64,000 bases of DNA from Rhodothermales bacterium (GTDB lineage Bacteria; Bacteroidota; Rhodothermia; Rhodothermales; Bin80): positions 620,001 through 684,000 of the forward strand of contig CATQHT010000002.1 of the NCBI GenBank assembly GCA_958296045.1, given 5' to 3'. A program made the translations under genes and the position numbers. The notes under the pieces are model-generated. The model saw nothing but the letters and a program-made list of their open reading frames with translations, did not search any database and was not told the DNA's origin. The first letter of the stretch is position 1; every line of letters starts with the position of its first letter. Positions 26,895-35,652 of this stretch are shown here, one piece after another.

Positions 26895-27554
26895 ATGGCT
26901 GACTCCGAACACTTTTATGTGCGCCGCCGCGCGGCGCTGGTGGAGCTGCTGGGCCAATTAGGGATCACCGATGAAGCGGTGCTCAATGCCGTGGGCACCG
27001 TACGCCGGGAGCTGTTTGTAAGCCCGGCATTGCGCAGTCGAGCATACCAGGATGTCCCGCTGCCTATCGGGTTGAAGCAGACCATCTCGCAGCCCTATAC
27101 GGTGGCCTTTCAGACCATGCTGCTCGGCTTAAAGGCGGGCGACAAGGTGCTGGAGGTGGGTACAGGCAGCGGATACCAGGCGGCTATCCTTTGCGCTATG
27201 GGAGCACACGTTTTTTCCGTGGAGCGCCACCGCGCGCTGCATTTGCGTGCTCGCGCCATTCTTCAGCAGCTGGGCTACCGTGCGCTGACCCGCCACGGTG
27301 ACGGCACAATGGGATGGAAAGCTTGCGCGCCCTTTGATGCGATTGTGGTCACGGCCGGCGCACCGGTCATTCCCGAAGCGCTAAAGAATCAGTTGCGCGA
27401 ACCAGCGGGGGATCAGCCAGGAGGACGACTGGTGATTCCTGTCGGTGGACGCCTACAGCAGCAGATTATGACACGCATTGTCTGCACCGGGCCGGAGCAG
27501 TTCAGCGAAGAACGGCTGGGCGCTTTTCAGTTTGTCCCGCTAGTCTGCGGCTGA
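26895..27554 (+). CDS. pcm: protein-L-isoaspartate O-methyltransferase
   Basis: Pcm methylates isoaspartyl residues in damaged proteins with S-adenosylmethionine so that they can revert to aspartate. The 219-residue protein has the family start RRELFVSPALRSRAYQDVPLPIG, the catalytic-site TISQPYTVAFQ, SAM motif I VLEVGTGSGYQAA, and motif II-like FDAIVVTAGAPVIPEAL, with GGRLVIPVG near the end. Third gene of the folP-cdaA-pcm run. Its last 28 bp overlap the 3' end of the convergent gene on the minus strand. Confidence 0.94.
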   Translation: MADSEHFYVRRRAALVELLGQLGITDEAVLNAVGTVRRELFVSPALRSRAYQDVPLPIGLKQTISQPYTVAFQTMLLGLKAGDKVLEVGTGSGYQAAILCAMGAHVFSVERHRALHLRARAILQQLGYRALTRHGDGTMGWKACAPFDAIVVTAGAPVIPEALKNQLREPAGDQPGGRLVIPVGGRLQQQIMTRIVCTGPEQFSEERLGAFQFVPLVCG

Positions 27555-28795
27555 TGATCCCGCGGATCGTCAATGACAATGCCGCCACCCTGGATGTAGG
27601 CTTCTTCTAGTGCTCCCTGAGCGGTCCGGTACAGCACTTTGCCGTCCGCTTCCACATCCGCCTCTGAGTCGCGCCATACCGCCGCGCCGACAGCCATAGG
27701 TCCACCGAGTACGCCCTTTTCCTCATCGAAGCTGGACTTGACCTGCTTATGCCACCGCGCGGCACCGCTGGCGTCCTGATAGAGAAAGACGCCTGCCATC
27801 AGCGGGCCCGTTGAAATGACGGTGCATTCCTTCCACGCAGACACCAGCCTGCTCTTGAGCTTGAAGCCGACTTCTTTGACGACCCCGTCGCCAAGCTCCA
27901 CCAGCTGATCATAGTTGACTGGCGTGACCAGTGCCAGTGTAAGGTCCCTTTTCGCAGCGCGAGCCAGCACCATCTGGTGCGAGATTTGTTCATGCACCTT
28001 CCTGGCGGGATTCTCCTGCTGAAACAGTACCCGGATAATCTCTGTGTAGAGGTGTACCAGGTTTCGCGTCATCCGGTGCGAGAGCCCGCGCGGCACGGTG
28101 GTGTGTGCTAACAGGATCAAGGGTGTATCCGGTACTCTGGCTGCTACGATGCGCTCAACGGAGCCCGGCGTGCGCGTGTATTTAAGTGCGCGCGGCGTGA
28201 GATCATCGGGCACCGCCTTTATTGCCATCTCCTCGCCTTCGAGCAAGATGGGCGCCGGGGTATCGAATGATTCACCGGCCTGTTTGACGAAGTTGTCTCC
28301 AGCGGTGCCCACCACGACGTACTGATCCTCTGGATGCTGGCGCAAGATGCACACGACATCGGATCCCAGCGCCGCGCGGATCCCTTCCAGCACAGGCGAA
28401 AGCACATCCGCGTGGTAAGCATCTGGCAAGCCGCCGGCTTCGATGACGGCGGCCGCGGAAGGCAGCAGGCTGGGTTCCGCGTCGGGAGTCGGGGTTTCGG
28501 TCCCGTCTGGTTGCAAGGCTATCGGGTTGGGCTTGGGCAATGATGGCGGTGGCCGCTTCTCCGTGATGCTCATGATGCCCAGCGTTTCCAGGTCTTCCTC
28601 TTGGTCCTGGGGCGCTGACTCGGGCACGACACGCTCCCTGTTCCTGTTTGCTTTGCGGTGGCGCAACCCCCGTTGCACTACGAGGAACACCGTGATGGCG
28701 ACCAAGAGTGCTGCAGCGATAATCAGGTACTGCTGCCGCAGCACTACGGCGAGCACCAGCGATGTCACCGCCAACATGCCAAGCAGACTACGCAT
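27527..28795 (-). CDS. membrane-anchored protein with probable GAF-like domain
   Basis: The 422-residue product starts with two hydrophobic segments (about 5-45), then an acidic, proline-rich linker (about 55-110) and a globular C-terminal part. Residues near 115-245 read like a GAF-type sensory domain (VIEAGGLPDAYHADVLSPVLEGI, VVCILRQHPEDQYVVVGTAG). Residues 285-400 include DLTLALVTPVNYDQLVELG and FKLKSRLVSAWKECTVIS...AGVFLY, which resemble a degenerate diguanylate-cyclase (GGDEF)-like fold lacking the GGDEF motif. No catalytic motif is seen, so a signalling or scaffold role at the inner membrane is only a guess. It is convergent with pcm and overlaps it by 28 bp. Confidence 0.75.
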   Translation of the reverse strand: MRSLLGMLAVTSLVLAVVLRQQYLIIAAALLVAITVFLVVQRGLRHRKANRNRERVVPESAPQDQEEDLETLGIMSITEKRPPPSLPKPNPIALQPDGTETPTPDAEPSLLPSAAAVIEAGGLPDAYHADVLSPVLEGIRAALGSDVVCILRQHPEDQYVVVGTAGDNFVKQAGESFDTPAPILLEGEEMAIKAVPDDLTPRALKYTRTPGSVERIVAARVPDTPLILLAHTTVPRGLSHRMTRNLVHLYTEIIRVLFQQENPARKVHEQISHQMVLARAAKRDLTLALVTPVNYDQLVELGDGVVKEVGFKLKSRLVSAWKECTVISTGPLMAGVFLYQDASGAARWHKQVKSSFDEEKGVLGGPMAVGAAVWRDSEADVEADGKVLYRTAQGALEEAYIQGGGIVIDDPRDHQPQTSGTN

Positions 28796-28872
28796 CGGCG
28801 TTCCAATCGATTAATTCTGCGCAAAAGGTAGGAACTCAGGCCGCCACATTCAACATTCGTCAGGGCGCGTTC

Positions 28873-29286
28873 TTATGTTGAGACCGTTGCCATCGGCTCG
28901 TGGCTGATGTACAGCCCGTCTGGAAGGTCGTTGCGCTGCGGCCGATAGTTGATCAGGCCCCCTGTTAGGGGGAGCTCAAACGCGGTCAGGAAAGGTGCAA
29001 TCGCAGAAAACCAGAACTCTTGCTGAAATTCCACAAAGGTGTCCTCACAGTCGCCGCGTGCGTTGCGGTGGCCTTCGATATCGAGATACATTATGCGAGG
29101 CCAGCCGGGATAGCGGTCTTCGGCTTCTTGGATAATGCTGAAGGCGGCCTGCGCCGCCGAATCGAAGCTGTCCGCAGCGCTGACGACAAGGTAAATGGAC
29201 ACGGAGTTGTCGAAATTCATCCACATGCCCGGGTGATCAGGCTTGCTGTAGGCAGGCACCACCGGGGGCTCTGGGAGTCGATCCAT
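28873..29286 (-). CDS. small conserved protein of unknown function
   Basis: The 137-residue product starts MDRLPEPPVVPAYSKPDHPGMWMNFDNS and has an alpha/beta look (VSIYLVVSAADSFDSAAQAAFSIIQEAEDRYPGWPRIMYLDIEGHRN). No signal peptide, no membrane segment, no motif I recognise. The ATG at 29286 was preferred to a TTG nine bases upstream; neither has a clear ribosome site. It lies 77 bp upstream of the membrane protein gene on the same strand, and divergent from the citrate synthase gene with about 157 bp between them. Confidence 0.65.
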   Translation of the reverse strand: MDRLPEPPVVPAYSKPDHPGMWMNFDNSVSIYLVVSAADSFDSAAQAAFSIIQEAEDRYPGWPRIMYLDIEGHRNARGDCEDTFVEFQQEFWFSAIAPFLTAFELPLTGGLINYRPQRNDLPDGLYISHEPMATVST

Positions 29287-29443
29287 TGAGCGCAAAGGAA
29301 TTCAGGGCATAAGGTGGACATCACAGCTGGGCAACACGTAGGAAACGGCTATCCAGACACCAGGCAGCGGATCGCGAATCATTTCTGCACCATAACGTAC
29401 TTTATGCCTTACCCGCTAACTCTGTAAAATAGGCATTTGCCAC

Positions 29444-30700
29444 ATGACCCAGGCTACCCTTTCTCTGCACGATGGCGACCTTGCGCTGCCGGTCCGAACG
29501 GGCACGGAGCAGGAGGTGGGCATCGACATAACGATGCTGCGCGGATCCACCGGAGCGATCACTTTAGACCCGGGCTATGGCAACACCGGCTCGTGCCTCA
29601 GCGCCATCACGTATATCGATGGCGAGGCCGGTGTGCTGCGGTACCGGGGGTATGCCATTGAAGATCTGGCCAGCCATGCGTCGTTTGTGGAAGTCATGTA
29701 CCTGTTGATCCACGGCGAGCTGCCTTCGGCTGCGCAGCTGTCGTCGTTCAAGTCGCAGCTGTCGTTGCACACGCTGCTGCATGAGGATATGAAGAAATTT
29801 TACGAGGGGTTTCCGCCTAGGGCGCAGCCGATGAGCGTGCTTTCGGCCATGGTCGCATCGCTCTCGACGTACTACGACGCGGAGGACGACCTCAACTTTG
29901 TGCGGATGCTCGCGAAGCTCAAGACGATCGCGGCGTTCTCGTACAAGAAGTCTATTGGTCAGCCGTTCATCTATCCGCGCAACGATCTCGATTTCGTCGA
30001 GGACTTTTTGCACATGATGTTCGCGGTGCCGTCAGAGCGGTACGAGGTTTCGCCGGTGGTTCGTAGGACGCTGGACATGCTTCTGATCCTTCATGCGGAT
30101 CATGAGCAGAACTGCAGCACTTCTACGGTCCGTATGGTGGGCAGCAGTGGTGCGGACCTGTTTTCGACGATTTCCACGGGGATCAGCGCTCTATCGGGTC
30201 CGTTGCACGGCGGTGCAAACACGGCAGTGATAAGCATGCTGCGTGCCATTCGTGCCGATGGCGCCGACTATGGCAAGTACGTAGCGAAGGCCAAGGATCG
30301 CAGTGACCCTTTTCGGCTTATGGGATTCGGGCACCGGGTGTACAAGAATTTTGATCCGCGCGCCCGCCTTATCAAGGCGGCAGCGGACCGGTTGTTAGAG
30401 GAGCTAGACCGGACGGATCCACTGCTCGATATCGCTAAGAATCTGGAGCGCGTAGCGCTCGAAGATGAGTACTTCATCAAGCGCCGGCTGTATCCGAACC
30501 TCGACTTTTACAGCGGCATCGTGTACCGCGCGATGGGGTTGCCGACGAGCATGTTTACTGTGCTCTTTGCGCTGGGTCGACTGCCAGGCTGGATCGCCCA
30601 TTACAAGGAGATGCGTGAGAATCGTGACCGGCTGCACCGGCCCCGGCAGATCTATGTCGGCTCGACGCTACGGCCCTATGTGCCAGTAAGTCACCGCTAA
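29444..30700 (+). CDS. gltA: citrate synthase
   Basis: Citrate synthase condenses oxaloacetate and acetyl-CoA at the entry to the citric acid cycle. The 418-residue protein has the bacterial GltA-type N-terminus, with STGAITLDPGYGNTGSC and the VLRYRGYAIEDLA segment. The catalytic residues lie in LSGPLHGGANTAV (His), GFGHRVYKNFDPRA (His), and the Asp-containing NLDFYSGIVYRAMG. The C-terminus is RPRQIYVGSTLRPYVP. Length and motifs are complete. It has its own upstream region of about 157 bp; a small lipoprotein gene follows five bases after its stop and may be co-transcribed. Confidence 0.96.
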   Translation: MTQATLSLHDGDLALPVRTGTEQEVGIDITMLRGSTGAITLDPGYGNTGSCLSAITYIDGEAGVLRYRGYAIEDLASHASFVEVMYLLIHGELPSAAQLSSFKSQLSLHTLLHEDMKKFYEGFPPRAQPMSVLSAMVASLSTYYDAEDDLNFVRMLAKLKTIAAFSYKKSIGQPFIYPRNDLDFVEDFLHMMFAVPSERYEVSPVVRRTLDMLLILHADHEQNCSTSTVRMVGSSGADLFSTISTGISALSGPLHGGANTAVISMLRAIRADGADYGKYVAKAKDRSDPFRLMGFGHRVYKNFDPRARLIKAAADRLLEELDRTDPLLDIAKNLERVALEDEYFIKRRLYPNLDFYSGIVYRAMGLPTSMFTVLFALGRLPGWIAHYKEMRENRDRLHRPRQIYVGSTLRPYVPVSHR

Positions 30701-30705
30701 TTACC

Positions 30706-31308
30706 ATGTATATGATTGCCGTACGCAATGGGGCGCTCTTGTGCCTTGCAGCAGCGCTGGTGGCTGGATGCGGTGCCTTGGACAAGCGTCAGTTTTCCAG
30801 CGTGATCGCTACGCATATGACGCGGTATCCGATTCAGGAGGTGCAGGACTTGTACAAGTTTGTGTGGCAGGCGGCGATGGGCGACGAGTTCTGGGTGGCA
30901 GACTCTTCAATGGCGGTCCGGCTCATGATGAAGGACCTGAGGGGGTTGCCAGGGCCAGAGAATGAGTGGGTATGTGACCCGGTGTCGCCGCACGGGGGCT
31001 TGGTGCGCGTCAACTTCCGGCAGACCATCCTTATAGGTCAGGATGCCGACGCTTTGGTAAGGGTCTATGAGAAGTCTTCGCGCAGTATTGAACCTTCCGT
31101 GGCAAAGCTGGAGCGATACTGGGGCTACGCCGAGTCCATGGCCTTAGCAGGCGCATTGCCCTACACCTTGACTGAGATGCAGGCCTACTTCAAGGAGCGT
31201 GCCGTGGACCATCATTCCCCCGTGACACATTCCAGCCGGTACGGTGTGGCCTACCGGCCTGCGTATCGGGTGATGCGGCGCAGCATGTTGCCTTTCAAGT
31301 GCCAGTAG
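30706..31308 (+). CDS. uncharacterised lipoprotein
   Basis: The 200-residue product begins with a lipoprotein signal (ALLCLAAALVAG, then Cys near residue 22). After this it contains YPIQEVQDLYKFVWQAAMGDEFWVADSSMAVRLMMKDL and a Gly/Pro region, with several Trp and Tyr but no known domain. It starts five bases after gltA, so it is probably on the same transcript although its role need not be metabolic. Exported to the periplasm or outer membrane. Confidence 0.72.
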   Translation: MYMIAVRNGALLCLAAALVAGCGALDKRQFSSVIATHMTRYPIQEVQDLYKFVWQAAMGDEFWVADSSMAVRLMMKDLRGLPGPENEWVCDPVSPHGGLVRVNFRQTILIGQDADALVRVYEKSSRSIEPSVAKLERYWGYAESMALAGALPYTLTEMQAYFKERAVDHHSPVTHSSRYGVAYRPAYRVMRRSMLPFKCQ

Positions 31309-31329
31309 CCGTTGGCCAGCTGGGCGGCA

Positions 31330-32523
31330 TTAGTCCGTAGCGGCCAGGATTAGCGCATCGAGGAAGTCGCCGAGCATGTTCCTGGTGCGGGCGCCGAACA
31401 CGTTCCATGCGTTCACCACGCCTATGAGGTCATGGGCTGGCAGGACTAGGAGCGCCTGCCCGCCGAAGCCAAGCGCGGCCCAGACCACGGTGTCGTTGCG
31501 ATCCAGGCGCCACCATTGGTACCCGTAGCCCCAGCCCCCGGAATTGACCCTTATCACCTGCCGTGCGGTGGCGGCATGGACGAATGATTCGTCAATGATG
31601 CGCTGTCCGTTCCATTCGCCTCCGCGCAGGTACAGGAGCCCGATCTTAGCGAGCTGCTCCGCTTCGAGGTAGAGTCCGCCTTCGGTATCGGCAAAGCCTT
31701 GCGGCGTCTTTTTCCAGTGGTGGTCCAGGACCTGTAGCGGCCCGAACAGATGGGCCTGGGCATAGGCATCCAGATGGAGGCCGGTGGCGGACTTTATGAC
31801 TCCAGACATGAGGTGGCTGCCTCCGCTGTTGTAGACCCATCGTTCACCAGGCGCAGCGTCGGACGGCTGGTTGAGCGTGAACTGGATCCAATCTTCGCTT
31901 TGCTCAAGCTGCAGCGTTGTGTTGGTATGGTCCAGTGGTCGGTCCTGCTCATGCCATTCGATGCCCGTCCGCATAGTCAGCAGGTCTTCCAGGGTGGCCT
32001 GGCGAAGCCGAGGGTCCGTGCGTTGCGTGTTGTACTCTTGGAAGAATGAAAGCAGTGGCACACCCAGGCTGTCGATCGCTCCTTTGGTCAGTGCGATTCC
32101 TATGACGGTGGCCGCAACCGATTTAGTGACTGACTGCAGCGAATGCACCGCGCGGCCATAGTAATAGGGGTGCGTGTTGGGGTGGAAATAGTTGTAGGGG
32201 TCGTCCTCTTGGTCTTCGGTGCATGTCTGGTATCCGCAGCCGAGCGCACCGCTGTGTCCAGCGCTGATGGTGTCGTAGTTCCGCTCGTAATGTTGGCTAA
32301 GCACCAAGTATCCGCCTTTTGCTACCACCAGGCGGTCCACGTTGCCGTAGTGACCAGTACGAATCGCAGCATCGAGCGTCTCCAGGGGGGTAGGAGACAG
32401 GGCCAGCGATTCCGGGGTGGCGGTGATCCAGGTGGAGTTAGGCCAGATCGGCTGCGCCGCCGAATACAAAGGTGCCAGAGCCCAAAGCAGGGCGAGAAAG
32501 ACAATCGAGGCACGGCCTATCAT
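31330..32523 (-). CDS. secreted serine hydrolase, beta-lactamase class C fold
   Basis: Counted from the ATG at 32523 the protein has 397 residues with a signal peptide (IVFLALLWALAPLYSAAQ). The beta-lactamase/D-Ala-D-Ala peptidase fold is shown by SxxK in LQSVTKSVAATVIG near 137, with the second-site Tyr in WVYNSGGSHLMSG near 240. The class-typical GYGYQWWRL and a GFGGQ segment near 355 replace the KTG box. It probably acts as an esterase or peptidase in the periplasm; a drug-resistance role cannot be claimed. A longer open frame upstream runs through the tRNA-Leu gene and is not used. Confidence 0.88.
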   Translation of the reverse strand: MIGRASIVFLALLWALAPLYSAAQPIWPNSTWITATPESLALSPTPLETLDAAIRTGHYGNVDRLVVAKGGYLVLSQHYERNYDTISAGHSGALGCGYQTCTEDQEDDPYNYFHPNTHPYYYGRAVHSLQSVTKSVAATVIGIALTKGAIDSLGVPLLSFFQEYNTQRTDPRLRQATLEDLLTMRTGIEWHEQDRPLDHTNTTLQLEQSEDWIQFTLNQPSDAAPGERWVYNSGGSHLMSGVIKSATGLHLDAYAQAHLFGPLQVLDHHWKKTPQGFADTEGGLYLEAEQLAKIGLLYLRGGEWNGQRIIDESFVHAATARQVIRVNSGGWGYGYQWWRLDRNDTVVWAALGFGGQALLVLPAHDLIGVVNAWNVFGARTRNMLGDFLDALILAATD

Positions 32524-32574
32524 GGCAAGGCCCGTGCCACGGAATTGCGCGCACAGGCGGCTGCGTCGGACGGG

Positions 32575-32658
32575 TGCCCGGGACTGGAGTCGAACCAGCA
32601 CGCCCACGAGGGCACTGCCCCCTCAAGACAGCGCGTCTACCTATTCCGCCACCCGGGC
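32575..32658 (-). tRNA. tRNA-Leu(GAG)
   Basis: Read on the minus strand, the 7-bp acceptor stem is GCCCGGG/CCCGGGC with discriminator A at 32575. The D arm is of Leu type (GGCGGAATAGGTAGACGC) and the anticodon stem is CTGTC/GGCAG with loop TTGAGGG, giving anticodon GAG. A long variable arm (TGCCCTCGTGGGCG) marks a class II tRNA. CCA is not encoded. It lies 31 bp downstream of the split tRNA-Lys on the same strand. Confidence 0.95.
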
Positions 32659-32689
32659 AATGGATGCAATGCGCCAAATGGCGCCGCGG

Positions 32690-33156
32690 TGATCCCACCA
32701 GGGCTCGAACCTGGGACCCTCTGATTAACCTGCCACACCGGCTTTCACCGGCCGCTTGCAACGTTGTGGTCTGGACCATCTCTTCACCCGTTCCCTGCAA
32801 GAATTCTGCATCTGCAGGGGGAGGGTGGGCTGCGTATGGCCTCTGAGGGCTCTCCCGTTTGCGCTATCCGCACGGAGTGCAGCGCGCCAATGGCGGCAGC
32901 GTGCCACTGGGCGGCGCTGCGCCAATCGGAGGTGGCCAGACCTGCGCAGGACATCCTTCAGCAGTCACGGCTGAGGGTGCGCGGCTCCAGCCTACGGGGT
33001 TGCCTGCTGATTACCCACGTATCCTTGACATTTTTACGCGTGACGGCGTAGCCAAGGCTTTAGGGCGTTCCAGCATACAGCAGCCTCCACTTGTACGGTT
33101 TCCCGCACAAGGCTCCATCTTGAAGTCAGATGCTCTACCAACTGAGCTATGGGATC
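32690..33156 (-). tRNA. tRNA-Lys(UUU), interrupted in the anticodon loop
   Basis: The exons are 33123-33156 (34 nt) and 32690-32728 (39 nt) on the minus strand. Joined, they give a complete 73-nt tRNA. The acceptor stem GATCCCA/TGGGATC is perfect and the D arm is GCTCAGTTGGTAGAGC. The anticodon stem TCTGA/TCAGA is perfect with loop CTT-TTAA, so anticodon TTT. The T arm is CCAGG-TTCGAGC-CCTGG and the discriminator A is at 32690. CCA is not encoded. The break lies between U34 and U35 and is filled by a 394-nt intron. The typical GACTTTTAATC core identifies it as lysine tRNA. Confidence 0.92.
32729..33122 (-). ncRNA. group I self-splicing intron in tRNA-Lys(UUU)
   Basis: The 394-nt insertion follows a U at the 5' junction and ends in G, as group I introns do. 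On the minus strand: P1 pairs the exon end CUU with GAG of an internal guide (GGAGCC), with the U-G wobble at the splice site. P2 is a 9-bp hairpin CUUGUGCGG-GAAA-CCGUACAAG. P3 is GGAGG/CCUCC. P4 is UGCUG/CAGCA with joining AA and AAU, and P5 is GCCC/GGGU. P7 is GGUCUGG/CCAGACC. An extended P8 has an added hairpin closed by CCCUGCA/UGCAGGG, J8/7 contains AAGAGAU, and P9 is a CCGG hairpin. The order of elements matches the Anabaena tRNA-Leu intron (IC3 type). There is no room for an endonuclease gene. Confidence 0.88.
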
Positions 33157-33232
33157 AGCATGTACGAGAACAGCCGCGCTGTGCGGCAGTGGGTAATGTA
33201 ACGCTAAGTAGCCGCAGGGGTTCGCTAAGTGT

Positions 33233-33679
33233 CTACGGTGGCACCTCTGTTGCGCGCACACCGAGCGCGTCCCACAGGGTATGCATAGGCTGACGCAGCA
33301 CGAGGAACCCTGCCATCCTGGTTTGATCAAAGTTGAGAAACCCTTGCGCCGTGTAGATCTCCCCTGGCGCGCAGTCGTAGAGGAGCTTCACTTCGCGGTC
33401 CCCTTTGCGCACATCGTATGTCACGATAAGTCCGACTAGGCCAAGCGGCTCGGTTCCTACGAAGATGTCCACGCCTTCGCCGTCAGATGCGGTTGTTCCG
33501 TTGACGAATCCGTAGTTCATGGGGTACACGATTTCCTTCCACACCGGGTGTGCGGCCAGAAGGGGCCGGTCTATTGTGAGGCCTGCGGCGCGAATCCATT
33601 GCTCCCAGGCTTGCCACCGAAAGTGCTTTCGGAGCACCTTGCCTAGAGCTGGGACGTTATTCAGGGAGCCTAAGTGCAA
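33233..33679 (-). CDS. inorganic pyrophosphatase-like protein
   Basis: The 148-residue product resembles a short, divergent branch of the soluble inorganic pyrophosphatase family: [13 protein letters not shown] matches the IIYPLDYGY strand, and [13 protein letters not shown] holds the metal-binding Asp pair of the DGDPLDV-type motif. [13 protein letters not shown] corresponds to the DxKLI segment. Normal bacterial enzymes are about 175 residues with more acidic ligands, so catalytic capacity is uncertain. Its start lies inside the end of aspS (23-bp overlap), suggesting co-translation. It might remove the pyrophosphate released by aminoacylation, but that link is inference. Confidence 0.72.
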   Translation of the reverse strand: MHLGSLNNVPALGKVLRKHFRWQAWEQWIRAAGLTIDRPLLAAHPVWKEIVYPMNYGFVNGTTASDGEGVDIFVGTEPLGLVGLIVTYDVRKGDREVKLLYDCAPGEIYTAQGFLNFDQTRMAGFLVLRQPMHTLWDALGVRATEVPP

Positions 33680-35501
33680 TGTGGAGGTCGGCCAGGTTGT
33701 GCGGATCTACCGTGGACGGCGTGCCAGACATGGGTTCTTGCGCGCTCTGCGTCTTCGGAAAGGCGATGACGTCTCGCAATGAGGGTGTGCCCGTCATCAG
33801 CATGATGATGCGGTCGAGGCCGAGCGCGATGCCGCCGTGGGGGGGAGCACCATAGCGCAATGCCTCCAGAAAGAAGCCGAAACGGCCTCGTGCCTGTTCC
33901 TCATCCAGACCTAGGAGCCGAAACATGTCTTCCTGCATCCCGGGATCGTGGATACGTATGGAGCCACCGCCAAGCTCGTTGCCGTTGAGCACTAGGTCAT
34001 AGGCGCGTGCCCGCACCTGGCCGGGCTTCGATTCCAGGTTGTGGGCGTCTTCCGGGTGTACCGAGGTGAACGGGTGATGCACCGAGGTGAAGCGTTCCTC
34101 TTCCGCGCTCCACTCCAGAAGCGGAAACTCCGTGACCCACAGAAAATTCCATGCCTCCCTGCCTTCTGTCAGACGCAGCTCGCGGGACATGTGCAGGCGC
34201 AGCGCGCCCATCTGCAAGAACACCTTCGGAATAGGGCCACAGAGTATCAGCAGTAGGTCGCCGGCTTGGGCGCCGGTTTGACTGATGGCGGCCTCCACAT
34301 ACGGACGTGGAAGGATTCGTGGATTGACCGAGCAGGTTGGCTCCGCACCATTTGAGGGAAGGCGGACATATACGAGGCCGCCGGCACCGATCTTGCCGCG
34401 TACCACACCCTTGTCCAGGCGATCCATGTATCCGCGGCCGCGGTCCCCCATACCGGGAGCCACCAGCCCCATGACCGCGCCATTGCGGGCGAGCGTCGAC
34501 TCAAAGACACGAAAGCCGCATCCTATAAAACACTTGCCTAGTTCCTCAATCTCCAAACCGAAGCGCGTGTCAGGTCTGTCGGTGCCGTAGCGGCGTAGCG
34601 CCTCGTTATACGTGAGGTGTGGGAAGGGCACCTTGAGCCGGACCCTGAGCAGCTCACTCCAGAGCTCGCACATAAGCCCTTCGGTGATGGACTGCACCTC
34701 CTGCTCATTAGTGAAGCTGAGCTCCACGTCGATCTGGGTGAATTCCGGTTGGCGGTCGGCGCGCAGATCTTCATCGCGAAAGCACTTGACGATCTGCATA
34801 TAGCGGTCCATCCCTGCAAGCATGAGCAGCTGCTTATAGGTCTGCGGGCTTTGCGGTAGCGCATAGAAGCGACCAGGATGGACACGACTTGGCACGAGGT
34901 AGTCGCGCGCGCCTTCCGGCGTGGACTTCATCAGTACCGGGGTTTCCACCTCCACAAACCTGTGCGCATCGAAGTAGCGGCGAGTAATCTGGTACGCCTG
35001 GTGGCGCACCATCAGTCGGTGCTGCATGGCTGGCCGCCGAAGGTCCAGGTACCGGTGGCGCAGACGTCGCTCCTCGGTCGAATGCTGACTCTTCTGGACA
35101 TGTGCCGACACGCCGAACGGTACGGGCGCGGACTCTGCCAGAACAGCCAGGTCAGACACGCGCACTTCGAGTGTTCCGGTCGGCAGAAGGGGGTTGACCG
35201 TTGCGGGAGACCGCCGTTGTACGCGGCCCCGGATGCTGATAACATATTCACTGCGGAGCTGTTCAGCCGTTGCGTGACTGGGCGTATCGTCCTGCGGAGA
35301 AAAGACGACCTGTGTGAGCCCGTAGCGGTCGCGCAGGTCGACGAATATTACTCCCCCCAGGTCGCGGCGCGTGTCCACCCAGCCTTTGAGGACTACGCGG
35401 CGCCCGATGTCTTCGGTGGTCAGAGAGCCGCAAGTATGGGTGCGCAAGGGGTGCGGGTCCGTCCCGGGAAACGCGGTCGGAGGTGTTGGCTGGGCAGTCA
35501 A
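33657..35501 (-). CDS. aspS: aspartyl-tRNA synthetase
   Basis: The 614-residue class II synthetase charges tRNA-Asp. The N-terminal OB-fold anticodon domain (about 20-115) contains [20 protein letters not shown]. Motif 2 is [19 protein letters not shown] near 225-245. The bacterial-type insertion (GAD) domain lies at about 290-430. Motif 3 is [15 protein letters not shown] near 550, followed by [11 protein letters not shown]. It is the full-length bacterial type. Without further analysis I cannot say whether it also charges tRNA-Asn. Followed on the same strand by the overlapping pyrophosphatase-like gene. Confidence 0.95.
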   Translation of the reverse strand: MTAQPTPPTAFPGTDPHPLRTHTCGSLTTEDIGRRVVLKGWVDTRRDLGGVIFVDLRDRYGLTQVVFSPQDDTPSHATAEQLRSEYVISIRGRVQRRSPATVNPLLPTGTLEVRVSDLAVLAESAPVPFGVSAHVQKSQHSTEERRLRHRYLDLRRPAMQHRLMVRHQAYQITRRYFDAHRFVEVETPVLMKSTPEGARDYLVPSRVHPGRFYALPQSPQTYKQLLMLAGMDRYMQIVKCFRDEDLRADRQPEFTQIDVELSFTNEQEVQSITEGLMCELWSELLRVRLKVPFPHLTYNEALRRYGTDRPDTRFGLEIEELGKCFIGCGFRVFESTLARNGAVMGLVAPGMGDRGRGYMDRLDKGVVRGKIGAGGLVYVRLPSNGAEPTCSVNPRILPRPYVEAAISQTGAQAGDLLLILCGPIPKVFLQMGALRLHMSRELRLTEGREAWNFLWVTEFPLLEWSAEEERFTSVHHPFTSVHPEDAHNLESKPGQVRARAYDLVLNGNELGGGSIRIHDPGMQEDMFRLLGLDEEQARGRFGFFLEALRYGAPPHGGIALGLDRIIMLMTGTPSLRDVIAFPKTQSAQEPMSGTPSTVDPHNLADLHIALRLPE

Positions 35502-35652
35502 AGCATGTGGGATTAGAGGTGAGCCGGCGGCCTTCTGACAGCACCTTGAACGACTGCTGTCAAAGGCTGTGTTTCACCGGGAATCTGAATTATCCGGTAA
35601 ACTGCCCACCGGAATCGCTATCTTGCCTGTGTACCGTCAAGAGCGCAAGTCC

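Noticed and set aside
32143-32724. 193-codon plus-strand open frame across the tRNA genes
   Set aside because: It runs through tRNA-Leu and the antisense of the serine hydrolase gene.
32764-33293. Open frames inside the tRNA-Lys intron as a possible homing endonuclease
   Set aside because: They extend beyond the intron, lack LAGLIDADG, GIY-YIG or HNH motifs, and the intron is too short at 394 nt once its paired core is counted.
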